DNA of 64,000 nucleotides from Thalassolituus sp006212115 (GCF_040372045.1 NZ_BAABWH010000008.1); one strand, 5' to 3'; shown: positions 9,487 to 18,780, numbered from the stretch's first letter. The notes: generated from the sequence alone by a model not told the origin. Numbers and translations are program-made.

Positions 9487-10197
9487 TTGAATAATAAAAC
9501 TAGGTATTTACGGATTAAATCAGGAAAGGATTGGACAGTTGATGAGAATGAGAAAATCTCGTTTCTTAACTTTTCGTCGATTACAACATATTTCGAGAAT
9601 TCAGACTTGGATCGGGTCGAATATTATTGCGATGGTTCTTTATCTTCTGTTGTAGTCGGCGTGCTGAGTCGAACGAAAATCAATCGATTCAGTTTTGATT
9701 TCACATCGATGGCTGATCCTGTTCTTAATCATGCGGAAGAGAAAGGGATACCAGTTAATATAATTGGTGCAAAAGAAGACGAAGTGGCCGATTTTGCGGT
9801 AAAAATAAAAAAACATTATCCAAAGTTGAATTTGGGTGTGGTTCGTGATGGATATTTTGGCAATGACGAGACTGGCGATGTGGTTGCTTCACTTGTCGAT
9901 GTCGGCGGGGTTGCGATACTTGGACTCGGTGCTGGAAAGCAAGAAAAAGTATTGATGCAGTTGATCGATAAGGGATTCAAAGGTTCGTGCTACACCTGTG
10001 GCGGGTTCGTAAGGCAAGAAAGTCACTCTCAGGGAGACTATTATCCAAAGATTTTCGATAAGTTAAATATTCGGTTCTTATATCGGATGTACAAAGAACC
10101 ACATACCATTACAAGATATTTAATTGATTATCCAAAGAATATTTTATTGTTAGCGTATTTGGTTATTTCCGGAAAGTTGAAAATTAAAATAGATTGA
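9487..10197 (+). CDS. WecG/TagA/CpsF-family glycosyltransferase
   Basis: Cytoplasmic glycosyltransferase (GT26) of about 236 aa. Family marks are AVLSRTKI-like N-terminal context, the LGVVRDGYFGND segment (cf. G-x-x-G-Y-F), LGLGAGKQEKVL (the G-x-G-x-P-K-Q-E motif with Gly for Pro), and a C-terminal NIRFLYRMYKEPHTITRYL matching the usual 'EWLYRLxxEPxRxxRY' ending. WecG/TagA enzymes add ManNAc or ManNAcA to GlcNAc-PP-lipid; the donor here is unknown. The CYTCGGFVRQE segment, where the family usually has a Gly-rich 'VGGxFD', is unusual. Start is uncertain: TTG 9487 follows GGTGAC closely, and TTG 9475 is also possible. The gene is markedly AT-rich, and its stop overlaps the region before the MurA-like gene. 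Confidence 0.75.
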   Translation: MNNKTRYLRIKSGKDWTVDENEKISFLNFSSITTYFENSDLDRVEYYCDGSLSSVVVGVLSRTKINRFSFDFTSMADPVLNHAEEKGIPVNIIGAKEDEVADFAVKIKKHYPKLNLGVVRDGYFGNDETGDVVASLVDVGGVAILGLGAGKQEKVLMQLIDKGFKGSCYTCGGFVRQESHSQGDYYPKIFDKLNIRFLYRMYKEPHTITRYLIDYPKNILLLAYLVISGKLKIKID

Positions 10198-10211
10198 TTG
10201 GTGGTAGTAAA

Positions 10212-11513
10212 GTGAGCAGTCATAGCGAAGTAATCTTCCCAAAAACGTTGAAAATCCCCGGTGGGCAGGCGCCGAAAGGTGTGGTTCGTGTTAGCGGAGC
10301 AAAGAACTCAGGTACGCGCTTGTTGGCAGCGGCATCTCTTACTGATGAGAACGTCGTGCTTACAAACTTCCCTACAAAACTCGTAGATGCGCAGCACAAA
10401 ATCCGTTTTCTAAGGGAAGTCGGCTTTAGTATCGATGTAGATTATGAAACTGAAGAACTCCACCTGAGCGGAGGGGTCATAACATCAGAAGTTCTTGATA
10501 GCTATGATTATCCTATAAGAACTACATACCTTCTCGTCGCTGCTCAGATAGTACGAAATGGTGTTGCAAAGATACCGTACCCAGGCGGCTGTAAAATTGG
10601 CTCAAGAGGGTATGATTTACATATCCTCGTATGGGAAGCGCTGGGCTGCGAGGTTAAAGAGCTGCCTGATTACATCGAGGTGTCAGGTGAATTTATGGGG
10701 GGCACTATTGATTTCCCAATCTCTACCGTTGGTGGCACTGAGAATGCGTTGCTCTGCGGAGCAGTAGCAGCCGGGACAACGGTGATTCATAACGCATATA
10801 TTACCCCTGAAGTGAGCGACCTTATTTCTATGCTGCGACATATGGGCGCAGAAATCAAAGTTACAGGAAACAGTTATATTGAAATTCAGGGGAAATCAGG
10901 CTTGTTGAGTGGAGTTCATATGCCTGTAATGCCTGACAGGATAGAAGCACTCACATGGATAGTACTCGCGATATTGACTGGTGGAGAGTTACTTATTGAA
11001 GATGTTCCGTTTGAGCATATGGAGATTCCTTTACTTCATCTTAAAGATGCGGGCATTGATATATTTAGGAACTCAACAAGCGCTTACATTACTCCAGATT
11101 GCTTGCGCTCAACGGGAATTCAACCCTTTGAGGTCGCGTGCGGAACTCACCCTGGCGTGATTTCTGACATGCAACCTTTTTACGTTTTGCTAGCCATGAA
11201 TGCGATGGGTATATCGCGAGTTTACGATTACCGCTACCCCAAGCGCATTGGTTATGTTGATGAGCTCGCTAAGTTTTACCCCGGTGCATTTTCGTCAGAG
11301 GAAGGGTGTATCACTATCAAGGGGGGGATGCGCGGTAAGGCTGCAACAGCGGAATCAACAGATTTACGTGGCAGTATGGCAGTAATCATGGCGGCAATGA
11401 TGACAGAAGGCGACAGCACCATCAATGATGCTCATATGGCATTGCGTGGTTATAACGATCTCCTTGGAAAGTTGGAGAAAGTTGGTATCAACGTTGAAGC
11501 AGTATATGGATGA
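10212..11513 (+). CDS. MurA paralogue: enolpyruvyl transferase in a polysaccharide locus
   Basis: EPSP-synthase/MurA-family protein of 433 aa. MurA joins phosphoenolpyruvate to the 3-OH of UDP-GlcNAc. Aligned by eye to E. coli MurA, the catalytic set is kept: Lys-Asn in SGAKNSG, Arg in YPIRTTY (R91), Cys in PGGCKIGSR (C115, here ~residue 127) and the following Arg (R120), Asp in HPGVISDMQ (D305), Arg in DYRYPKR (R331), Asp and Arg in TDLRGS (D369/R371) and Arg in LRGYNDL (R397). The loop after the Cys differs (GSRGYDLH against GARPVDLH). Context (WecG-like transferase before, MurB-like reductase after) points to a dedicated UDP-MurNAc-like sugar rather than cell-wall supply. GTG 10212 with GGTGG upstream is preferred to TTG 10194. 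Confidence 0.85.
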   Translation: MSSHSEVIFPKTLKIPGGQAPKGVVRVSGAKNSGTRLLAAASLTDENVVLTNFPTKLVDAQHKIRFLREVGFSIDVDYETEELHLSGGVITSEVLDSYDYPIRTTYLLVAAQIVRNGVAKIPYPGGCKIGSRGYDLHILVWEALGCEVKELPDYIEVSGEFMGGTIDFPISTVGGTENALLCGAVAAGTTVIHNAYITPEVSDLISMLRHMGAEIKVTGNSYIEIQGKSGLLSGVHMPVMPDRIEALTWIVLAILTGGELLIEDVPFEHMEIPLLHLKDAGIDIFRNSTSAYITPDCLRSTGIQPFEVACGTHPGVISDMQPFYVLLAMNAMGISRVYDYRYPKRIGYVDELAKFYPGAFSSEEGCITIKGGMRGKAATAESTDLRGSMAVIMAAMMTEGDSTINDAHMALRGYNDLLGKLEKVGINVEAVYG

Positions 11514-11519
11514 CTAGTT

Positions 11520-12509
11520 ATGGCTGCTGATTTAGCCGTTGCAGCTGCAGAACTCCGACACAAAGGTCTGGATGTAAGTTGCGATGCTTCACTTAAGTTG
11601 TTGTCCCGTTGGCGGATTGGAGGGAATGCATCAGTCGTTGTTTTACCAGCGAGCACCAGTGAAGTCTCTTCAGTAATTTGCTATTGCAATGAGAACTCTA
11701 TTCCTTACGTAGTTGTGGGCGATACTTCCAACCTCCTTTTTAGTGACGATGGATTTTGCGGAGTCGTTGTGAAAATTGGTCGCTCGATGTCAAGTATTCA
11801 ACGTATGGGTACTGTTATCAAAGTTGAAGCGGGACGTTGGGTTCCATCTCTGGCTCGTTATTCTGCAGCCAAGGGGCTAACCGGCTTGGAGCATACTGCT
11901 GGTATACCGGGTACCGTAGGCGGTCTTGTGTGCATGAATGGTGGGAGTCAACGGAAGGGAATAGGTAGTTCTCTCAATCGATTGACCGCTGTTATGAAAG
12001 ATGGCTCGGTAAAAGTATTTCAGGCTGACGAATGCGAGTTCGCGTACCGATCATCAGTATTTCAGGATAACGGTGCAATCATCACGGAGATAGAACTTGA
12101 GTTGGGCAAAGCTCAAGTCAGTAAGGTAAGGCAAGAAATGCTGAGTATCCTCAAGTCGAGACGGCTGAAATTTCCTCTGAAGCTACCCAACTGCGGTTCT
12201 GTTTTTGCAAGCAATCCATCAATGTACGATGAAGTTGGAGCCCCGGGTTTCGCTATTGAACAGGCAGGTTTGAAGGGCCATAGAATTGGAGGTGCTCAGA
12301 TATCGCCTCTGCATGCCAACTTCTTTGTAAATACGGGAAGTGCGACCGCTAAGGACATGATTGAACTGATCGCATATGCACACAATGTCGTTCGTAATAA
12401 AACAGGTTTTTCGATGCATTCGGAAGTAAGGTACGTCACCCCTGAATTGGGAACAATATCCGTTACAGATTACCTAAAAGATTTAGATCGAGACTCAATA
12501 AATGGATAA
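11520..12509 (+). CDS. MurB paralogue: UDP-N-acetylenolpyruvoylglucosamine reductase-like flavoprotein
   Basis: FAD- and NADPH-dependent reductase that turns the enolpyruvyl ether into a lactyl ether; 329 aa. The FAD-binding part is at ~30-190 (SRWRIGGNA, VVVGDTSNLLFSDDGF, TAGIPGTVGG), followed by a MurB C-terminal domain. The three catalytic residues are visible: Arg177 in YRSSVFQ, Ser227 in CGSVF and Glu302 in SEVRYV. The usual G-x-G-S-N flavin loop reads GDTSN here, a departure from housekeeping MurB. It starts 6 bases after the MurA-like gene and overlaps the next gene by 8 bases. The two very likely act in succession on one nucleotide sugar. Confidence 0.86.
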   Translation: MAADLAVAAAELRHKGLDVSCDASLKLLSRWRIGGNASVVVLPASTSEVSSVICYCNENSIPYVVVGDTSNLLFSDDGFCGVVVKIGRSMSSIQRMGTVIKVEAGRWVPSLARYSAAKGLTGLEHTAGIPGTVGGLVCMNGGSQRKGIGSSLNRLTAVMKDGSVKVFQADECEFAYRSSVFQDNGAIITEIELELGKAQVSKVRQEMLSILKSRRLKFPLKLPNCGSVFASNPSMYDEVGAPGFAIEQAGLKGHRIGGAQISPLHANFFVNTGSATAKDMIELIAYAHNVVRNKTGFSMHSEVRYVTPELGTISVTDYLKDLDRDSING

Positions 12510-13497
12510 CAGAAATGTCACTCATAAGGTTACCGTCATTACCGGTTACTATAACAGGGCGGACAGCTTAAGACTTACCATTGAGTCCATTTTACAGCAG
12601 GACTATGACGATTTTGAGCTAATAGTGTTTAATGACTGCTCAACGGATAATACAAAAGAACTGTTGGATAATCTTGTCAGTGAGTACAACGACCCTCGCT
12701 TAAAGATAAGGCATCACTCTCAGAATAAGGGATTTACGCTAGGTATGATTGAAGCAATTCAATCAAGTCAAAGTGAGTATGTTTGTGTGCAAGGTTCTGG
12801 GGATGTCTCCTTACCGGGGCGTATTAGAAAGCAAGCAGAGGTTCTCGATAATAACCCTGCGGTGGGTGTGGTTGGTTGCTACTATGAAAACTACATCGAA
12901 ACGCTGGGGGTATCACGCTTTAGGGATAAGGTCGCGGATGATATGACGTTTGAAGACCTGTTAGAGGAGAACGTTTTTTCGCACGGTGAGGTCATGTTTC
13001 GACGTTCTTCTTATGAAGAGGTTGGCGGTTACAGAAAGGAGTTCGTGAACTGTCAAGATTATGACTTGTGGCTAAGAATGATAAAAGTGTGTGAATTTCG
13101 GTCCGTAAAAGAACTCCTCTATCGCAGATACGTGAGATATGACGGCGTATCTTATAATCCGAAGTCATTTTTGAGACAGGTCAGATATGCGTGTTTATGC
13201 AGAGATCTCGCGAGCATGGAAACGGACGAAGAGAGGACTCTTCTGGGTAAAATATCGCCTGCTAGTTTAGAGTCACTGGTCCCCTTGTCAGAGTTTAGGG
13301 TGCAAAAACAGGTATACAGTGCTGTACTCCGATCGATGGCTTTTGATGGAAGGTCTGAAGCGGTAACACTGATACGTCATGGCGTCTCCTCTAGTGTCGT
13401 ATCTACTATTCTCGAGATAGCTGTTAACGTCTATTCGCATAGATATGCTGGTCCATTAAGACGCTTAATGTCACCTCTTCTTGGATTGAGGGGATAG
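12502..13497 (+). CDS. Family 2 glycosyltransferase (GT-A), region I
   Basis: Cytoplasmic GT2 enzyme of 331 aa. The nucleotide-binding half has KVTVITGYYNRADSLRLTI and IVFNDCSTDNT. The acceptor half has the HGEVMFRRSSYEEVGGYR and NCQDYDLWLRM segments (the ED-type catalytic motif is represented by QDYD). Where most GT2 enzymes show D-x-D, this one reads GSGDVSLPGRI, keeping one Asp. Sugar specificity is unknown. It overlaps the end of the MurB-like gene by 8 bases. One inference is that it builds on, or adds, the lactyl-sugar produced by its upstream neighbours. Confidence 0.85.
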   Translation: MDNRNVTHKVTVITGYYNRADSLRLTIESILQQDYDDFELIVFNDCSTDNTKELLDNLVSEYNDPRLKIRHHSQNKGFTLGMIEAIQSSQSEYVCVQGSGDVSLPGRIRKQAEVLDNNPAVGVVGCYYENYIETLGVSRFRDKVADDMTFEDLLEENVFSHGEVMFRRSSYEEVGGYRKEFVNCQDYDLWLRMIKVCEFRSVKELLYRRYVRYDGVSYNPKSFLRQVRYACLCRDLASMETDEERTLLGKISPASLESLVPLSEFRVQKQVYSAVLRSMAFDGRSEAVTLIRHGVSSSVVSTILEIAVNVYSHRYAGPLRRLMSPLLGLRG

Positions 13498-13501
13498 TTA
13501 T

Positions 13502-14680
13502 ATGAGGGCTATGGGTAACCCCGAGGCGAATATTACTGAATCGCGAACATACTATTACGGTGTTGACATTCTAAGATTTAGTGCCGCTTTGTTTGTTCTT
13601 ATATATCATTTGGGCTATTCCGCCTGGTTTAATCAAAGTAGTGCCTTCGCCGGAGAGTTTTCAGGGGTTTCCTCGCCCGATATGTTTAAAAGTTGGGCTT
13701 GGTTTGGATGGATTGGAGTTGAGATATTTTTTGTTATCTCCGGATTCGTCATTTGCCAGAGCGCAAGCCGCTATGGTTTTATTTCCTTTGTACGATCCAG
13801 GGTAGTGAGGCTGTATCCGGCAGTTTGGATAGTTGCGCCAATCAGTTGTGCTGCGGCCATTGGTCTTGGTATGACTGATGTAAGCGAGGGTTTATACCTT
13901 ACGCTCAAAACAATGACACTGTTCCCGTTGTATCCCTGGGTTGATCCAGTCTATTGGACACTCGCCGTCGAGATTGTGTTCTATGCGGTTGTTTCGTTAT
14001 TCATATTAAAGGGTCGTTGGGGGTGGATATATGGTTGGGCGGTAATTGTTTCCCTTGCTTGTTTGATGTTTAACGCTCTGGCCATATACAGTGTTCTTCA
14101 GCATGATAGTGACGCGACTTTGGGCTTGCCGCTTCAGGTTATTCGACTCGGATTTCTTTCATATGGAGCTTTTTTCGCTGTCGGAATTTTTCTGTGGTAT
14201 CTGGTAACGGGAAGGAAAAAGTCATCACCTGAAATGTTTGTTGCTATCGTCGCTTGTACTTTGGAGTTAATAGTCCATGTGCTGTATGTTGGTCAAAAAA
14301 GTGGAGCCGGCTATGGTGTTGGGGATAGCGTGGTGCCTGTTGCTGTTTTTCTGATAGCGTTGGCGTATCTATATATTTCAGTTCGATGGCCTTCATTGTT
14401 TTCTGGGATGGGCACTCTATTTTGTAAATTAGCAAAGGTGGCCGGTCGTACCACATACCCTCTATATCTTCTGCACTTCACAGCGGGCGTGTATTTAATG
14501 AGCCTATTTGTCAGCATAGGTTTTGAAGGGGAAGTTATGATTTCATTCGTTTTCTTTGTTTTAGTTGGATTGAGTTATGTTGTCAGTGAGTATCTTGAGC
14601 CTCAAGTAGCGTTTAGGATCAAGTCTTTATATGATTTTGTTGCGAGCTTTTTGTTTCATCTGAAAAAAGACCAAGGGTAG
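13502..14680 (+). CDS. Acyltransferase family 3 (OafA/YrhL-like) membrane protein, region I
   Basis: Integral membrane O-acyltransferase of 392 aa with about ten membrane segments. The signature start YYYGVDILRFSAALFVLIYHL carries the conserved His, and the next segment GVEIFFVISGFVICQSA is followed by FVRSRVVRLYPAVWI, matching the R-x-x-R-L-x-P pattern of the family. Such proteins O-acetylate or succinylate glycan units at the membrane. It starts 4 bases after the GT2 gene, in the same operon. DNA here is AT-rich relative to flanks. Two related genes occur in region II (40335 and 48297). Confidence 0.87.
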   Translation: MRAMGNPEANITESRTYYYGVDILRFSAALFVLIYHLGYSAWFNQSSAFAGEFSGVSSPDMFKSWAWFGWIGVEIFFVISGFVICQSASRYGFISFVRSRVVRLYPAVWIVAPISCAAAIGLGMTDVSEGLYLTLKTMTLFPLYPWVDPVYWTLAVEIVFYAVVSLFILKGRWGWIYGWAVIVSLACLMFNALAIYSVLQHDSDATLGLPLQVIRLGFLSYGAFFAVGIFLWYLVTGRKKSSPEMFVAIVACTLELIVHVLYVGQKSGAGYGVGDSVVPVAVFLIALAYLYISVRWPSLFSGMGTLFCKLAKVAGRTTYPLYLLHFTAGVYLMSLFVSIGFEGEVMISFVFFVLVGLSYVVSEYLEPQVAFRIKSLYDFVASFLFHLKKDQG

Positions 14681-14719
14681 TCGAGCCGAAGAAATTCGGC
14701 GATAATATGGGTTATTATA

Positions 14720-15973
14720 ATGAGTTCTATGACAAGATTTAATAAGCTGCTGGGGAGTACTGAAAATATTTTAGTTTTCCCACTTATTTTTTCTCCTTTT
14801 GCGTGGATTCTTGGGCTTAACTTATTCTTCTATCATGCTGTGGCGTTATATGTTTTTGTCAGAGTTTATTCTCAAAAAGAACCTAAGCATATTCCACTAT
14901 TGCTAGTGTTTCTTTGTTTGTATTCGTTAGTCTATCTCTTAAGTATATTACTGGTTGTTCCAGATGAGAATTTTTCTCGTATACTTGCCAGTTTATATAA
15001 CTGGTCTTATTGGGTTATGGGATGCATGGTTGTGTATTCCGTAGTTAATTCCAAGGGGATAATAGACTTTCTTGCCATTTATAATGGTGTCTACAAAATT
15101 ATAGTTGGTTTGTCTGTTATTGCGTTAATTCTCTTTCTTGGCTCCAATATATTTGGCGAGTTAAGGGTGCCATCGATACTCGGTGCTTTATTACCTCTGG
15201 GGGGACTTCCACCATTAATATCGGATTCTTTTAGTCTTAATCTTCTGGGTAGGGATTGGTTTGCCGGTGATTCAGTTCCAAGGATGAGCTTACTAGCGCC
15301 GTATCCGACAGCGTTTGCTATCACTATTATTGGATTGCTGTATATTTCTTTGACCAAGCGCGTTTCTTGGCTTTTAGTGCTGTGCTCAGGATTTATGATT
15401 TATATGTCATTATCAAGAATGGTGATGGTATTCTATTTACTTACACTCTTGTTTATCGTTTTTTTCATGTTCGAAGCAAGTGTTAGGCGAGTGATATTTG
15501 TATTAGGGTTAGTTTTATTTTTGTTGGTTTTGCCATATGCTACATCTTACTTGCTTTTAGTGTGGGATGAGTTCAACTCTGTCCGGCAGGCATCTTCAGA
15601 TATGCGTATATTTTTATATCAGCATTCTATTGCAACTGCATTTGAGGAAAGGGCATTTTGGGGAATGGGGGTGAAGAGTAGGGGGGAACTATTGATCCCG
15701 CTCGGCTCTCACTCTACGCTGGTTGGTGCCTTCTATAAAACAGGATTTATCGGGTCTATATTCTTCTTTAGTTTCTATTTATTGTCTATTGTGTATTCAC
15801 TATTCTCCGTTATGTATGCTCGAAGAGATGTTGCTTACATTGGAGCGCTCGTTCTTATATTCTTAGTATTCTCGATGTTTGAGGACATGGATGCCCCTCA
15901 GTTGGTTTCTTATATGTTTTTCCTGTGCGTCGGCTTCCTATGTAGATCTGTGAAGTTTAGATTGTCTCAGTGA
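14720..15973 (+). CDS. Wzy-like polysaccharide polymerase, region I
   Basis: Hydrophobic 417-aa protein with about eleven membrane segments and one larger periplasmic loop. Late in the protein the stretch FWGMGVKSRGELLIPLGSHSTLVGAFYKTGFIG matches the 'GSHSTxxxxxxxxGxxG' feature of Wzy and VpsF-like polymerases. Its role would be to join lipid-linked repeat units in the periplasm. Sequence similarity among polymerases is weak, so the call rests on topology, that motif and neighbourhood. Base composition is very AT-rich (the 60 bases from 14761 contain 19 G or C). Confidence 0.7.
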   Translation: MSSMTRFNKLLGSTENILVFPLIFSPFAWILGLNLFFYHAVALYVFVRVYSQKEPKHIPLLLVFLCLYSLVYLLSILLVVPDENFSRILASLYNWSYWVMGCMVVYSVVNSKGIIDFLAIYNGVYKIIVGLSVIALILFLGSNIFGELRVPSILGALLPLGGLPPLISDSFSLNLLGRDWFAGDSVPRMSLLAPYPTAFAITIIGLLYISLTKRVSWLLVLCSGFMIYMSLSRMVMVFYLLTLLFIVFFMFEASVRRVIFVLGLVLFLLVLPYATSYLLLVWDEFNSVRQASSDMRIFLYQHSIATAFEERAFWGMGVKSRGELLIPLGSHSTLVGAFYKTGFIGSIFFFSFYLLSIVYSLFSVMYARRDVAYIGALVLIFLVFSMFEDMDAPQLVSYMFFLCVGFLCRSVKFRLSQ

Positions 15974-16016
15974 ACTTTCAGAGCTAAGTACTACGCAACT
16001 ATTTACAAGGTTCTCT

Positions 16017-17501
16017 ATGACACCCGTAATCCTTGCCGGTGGCTCTGGCGAACGTTTGTGGCCGCTCTCGCGCCGGAGTTTTCCTAAACAATTCATTGGT
16101 CTTGCAGCTGATCAGTCGCTGTTTCAGCAAACTGTCAGACGTGCAGCCTCTGTCTCTGATGCTACTCCCATAGTCGTCGTTAATGATGAGCACCGCTTCC
16201 TCGCTGCCGAGCAACTTCGGGAGTTGGGAGCTTCAGCTTCCATCTTGCTGGAACCCGAAGGGCGGAATACAGCGCCTGCAATTGCTCTTGCGGCGTTTCA
16301 GGCTATGGCTGATTTTCGCCGTCAGGTGAGTGATGCGAATGCCTCGTGTGATGATACGACCGGCAGCGAAGCGCCCATCTTACTCGTGTTGGCCGCTGAT
16401 CATGTTATTCAGGATGTTGCGGCTTTTGAGCGAGCTGTTACGGAGCTGGAGCCTGCCGTGCGGCAAGGGAAGTTCGGCATTTTTGGTGTTGTGCCGACAG
16501 AGCCAGCTACAGGGTTTGGTTACATTGAGGCGTCTGCAGATTCAGGTCGTCCGGTAGCCGTAGATAGATTTGTTGAAAAGCCAGATTTAGCTACAGCGCG
16601 GAAATACGTGCAATCTGGAAAGTTTTACTGGAATAGCGGTATGTTCTTAACAAGAGCAGACCGCTATCTCGATGAACTCAAGCGCTTTCGTCCCGACATT
16701 TTTGCGGCTTGTGAGACTGCTTTTTCAACTTCGAAAACTGATTTGGACTTTATTCGTATAGATTCCGATGTATTCAAACACTGTCCCAGTGACTCCATTG
16801 ATTATGCCGTGATGGAACCATTGTGTGCTGAAAAAGGGGCTGGTCAGGTTGTTATGGCACCGTTGGATGCAGGCTGGAGTGATGTCGGTAGTTGGTCTTC
16901 CTTGTGGCAAATTTCAGAGAAAGGCGTAGATGGTAATGCGCTTTTGTCCGCTGGTAGTCCTACTGGCAAATCGATAATGAAGGATACGCAGAATACCTTC
17001 ATTGTGACTTCGGATCGCTTGGTCGCTACTTTGGGGGTCGAAGACTTGGTCGTTGTCGACACTGCAGATGCACTTCTGGTCGCACATCGCGATAGGGCTC
17101 AGGATGTAAAAGCTGTTGTTGCTGAGATTCGCGAACACGGTTACTCACAGTATGAGTGTCATCGTGAAGTGTACCGGCCATGGGGGCAGTACGATTCGAT
17201 TGGCCAAGGTGCCAAATATCAGGTGAAGCGAATTAGGGTTAAGCCCGGTGGCCGGTTATCGTTACAGGTGCATCAGCAGCGCGCTGAGCACTGGGTTGTT
17301 GTATCTGGTACGGCTAAGGTCACCAACGGTGATAAGACTTTCTTGGTTCACGAAAATGAGTCGACTTTTATTCCTATCGGTCAGCGCCATAGCCTCGAGA
17401 ATCCGACGTCGGAAGATATCGAGATTATAGAAGTGCAGTCTGGTTCCTACTTCGGAGAGGACGATATTACTCGCCTGGAAGACCTGTATGGTCGATTGTA
17501 A
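16017..17501 (+). CDS. manC: Mannose-1-phosphate guanylyltransferase / mannose-6-phosphate isomerase
   Basis: Bifunctional type II enzyme (ManC/AlgA/CpsB), 494 aa, cytoplasmic. The N-terminal nucleotidyltransferase begins TPVILAGGSGERLWPLSRRSFPKQF, with the pyrophosphorylase loop and the FVEKP motif near residue 183. The C-terminal cupin isomerase domain (~350-490) shows RPWGQYDSIGQGAKYQVKRI, the metal-binding QVHQQRAEHW and the PIGQRHSLEN segment. It makes GDP-mannose from fructose-6-phosphate-derived mannose-6-phosphate and GTP. A phosphomannomutase, needed between the two activities, is not in the window, nor are GDP-mannose-modifying enzymes. The start at ATG 16017 agrees with the family N-terminus. 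Confidence 0.94.
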   Translation: MTPVILAGGSGERLWPLSRRSFPKQFIGLAADQSLFQQTVRRAASVSDATPIVVVNDEHRFLAAEQLRELGASASILLEPEGRNTAPAIALAAFQAMADFRRQVSDANASCDDTTGSEAPILLVLAADHVIQDVAAFERAVTELEPAVRQGKFGIFGVVPTEPATGFGYIEASADSGRPVAVDRFVEKPDLATARKYVQSGKFYWNSGMFLTRADRYLDELKRFRPDIFAACETAFSTSKTDLDFIRIDSDVFKHCPSDSIDYAVMEPLCAEKGAGQVVMAPLDAGWSDVGSWSSLWQISEKGVDGNALLSAGSPTGKSIMKDTQNTFIVTSDRLVATLGVEDLVVVDTADALLVAHRDRAQDVKAVVAEIREHGYSQYECHREVYRPWGQYDSIGQGAKYQVKRIRVKPGGRLSLQVHQQRAEHWVVVSGTAKVTNGDKTFLVHENESTFIPIGQRHSLENPTSEDIEIIEVQSGSYFGEDDITRLEDLYGRL

Positions 17502-17545
17502 AGTTTGCTGGCGAGAGATAGGTATGTTGGGACGATTGCTGCCAT

Positions 17546-17573
17546 TTGTCCTTATCTGTGTTGGTGGTATGAT
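17546..17573 (+). promoter_or_regulatory. Promoter candidate ahead of ugd
   Basis: TTGTCC, 16 bases, then TATGAT, with a TG one base before the -10 box (extended -10). It is placed about 40 bases before the ugd start, in the 111-base gap after manC. Confidence 0.5.
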
Positions 17574-17612
17574 CGCCCCAATATTTTTACTGATGTTCAG
17601 GATTGATCCGTC

Positions 17613-18779
17613 ATGAAGATTGCTATTGCCGGGACCGGCTATGTAGGTTTGTCTAATGCCATGCTGTTAGCGCAGCACAATGAAGTGGTTGCGGTTGATA
17701 TCGTGCCTGAAAAGGTCGATATGTTGAATAATAAGCAGTCACCGATTGTCGACGCTGAGATTGAAGACTTTCTTGCAAATCGTGAAATCAACTTCAGAGC
17801 TACGCTGGATAAGGAAGAGGCGTACAAAGGTGCCCGCTTTGTTGTTATTGCCACGCCAACGGACTACGACCCAGTCACAAACTACTTCAATACGCGCTCA
17901 GTAGAGAGTGTGATCGCCGATGTGAAAGCGATTAATCCAGATGCTGTGATGGTAATTAAGTCTACCATCCCGGTGGGATACACTCAGAAGCTTAAAGAAG
18001 ATACGGATTGCGAGAATCTTATCTTTTCGCCTGAGTTCCTGCGTGAAGGTAAAGCACTCTACGATAATCTGTATCCAAGCCGTATCATCGTAGGCGAGCA
18101 GTCAGACCGTGCCAAACAGTTTGCCGATCTCCTTGTTGAGGGAGCGATCAAAAAAGACATTTCTGTTCTGTTCACCGATTCTACGGAAGCTGAAGCCGTT
18201 AAGCTGTTCTCAAATACTTACCTCGCGATGCGTGTTGCGTATTTTAATGAACTTGACTCATACGCTGAGACTCACGGCCTGAACGCTCGCCAGATTATCG
18301 AAGGTGTCGGTCTTGATCCGCGTATTGGTAATCACTACAACAACCCGTCTTTCGGTTATGGTGGCTACTGTTTGCCTAAAGACACCAAGCAGCTACTCGC
18401 TAACTTTGAAGATGTGCCGAGTAACATTATCCGCGCGATTGTGGACGCGAACAGTACTCGTAAAGACTTTATTGCCGACTCTGTGATTCGAAAGGGGCCT
18501 AAAGTGGTTGGCATCTATCGCCTGGTGATGAAGTCAGGTTCGGATAACTTCCGGGCCTCGGCGATCCAGGGTGTGATGAAGCGTATTAAGGCGAAAGGCA
18601 TTGAGGTCGTGGTGTACGAACCTGTGCTTGAAGAAGAAGACTTCTTCAATTCACGAGTCGTGAACGACCTGGAAGAGTTCAAAGCGATGTCGGATGTGAT
18701 TATTGCAAACCGTTTGTCGGATGATATTCGTGATGTCGAAAGCAAAGTGTACACGCGAGACTTGTTTGGGGCGGATTGA
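17613..18779 (+). CDS. ugd: UDP-glucose 6-dehydrogenase
   Basis: Cytoplasmic NAD-dependent enzyme that oxidises UDP-glucose to UDP-glucuronate. It is 388 aa, the same length as the E. coli enzyme. The Rossmann motif is GTGYVGLSNAM at the N-terminus; STIPVGYT and EFLREGKALYDN follow; the catalytic Cys lies in GYGGYCLPKD near residue 255. It supplies an acidic sugar for the region I (or II) polymer. It stands apart from manC by 111 bases with its own promoter candidate, and REP elements follow. Confidence 0.95.
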   Translation: MKIAIAGTGYVGLSNAMLLAQHNEVVAVDIVPEKVDMLNNKQSPIVDAEIEDFLANREINFRATLDKEEAYKGARFVVIATPTDYDPVTNYFNTRSVESVIADVKAINPDAVMVIKSTIPVGYTQKLKEDTDCENLIFSPEFLREGKALYDNLYPSRIIVGEQSDRAKQFADLLVEGAIKKDISVLFTDSTEAEAVKLFSNTYLAMRVAYFNELDSYAETHGLNARQIIEGVGLDPRIGNHYNNPSFGYGGYCLPKDTKQLLANFEDVPSNIIRAIVDANSTRKDFIADSVIRKGPKVVGIYRLVMKSGSDNFRASAIQGVMKRIKAKGIEVVVYEPVLEEEDFFNSRVVNDLEEFKAMSDVIIANRLSDDIRDVESKVYTRDLFGAD

Positions 18780-18780
18780 T

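Noticed and set aside
10212..12509. Housekeeping murA and murB
   Set aside because: The genes are in an EPS operon beside glycosyltransferases, are AT-rich, and differ in the loop after the catalytic Cys and in the flavin loop; a dedicated paralogue pair is more likely, though only a genome search would settle it.
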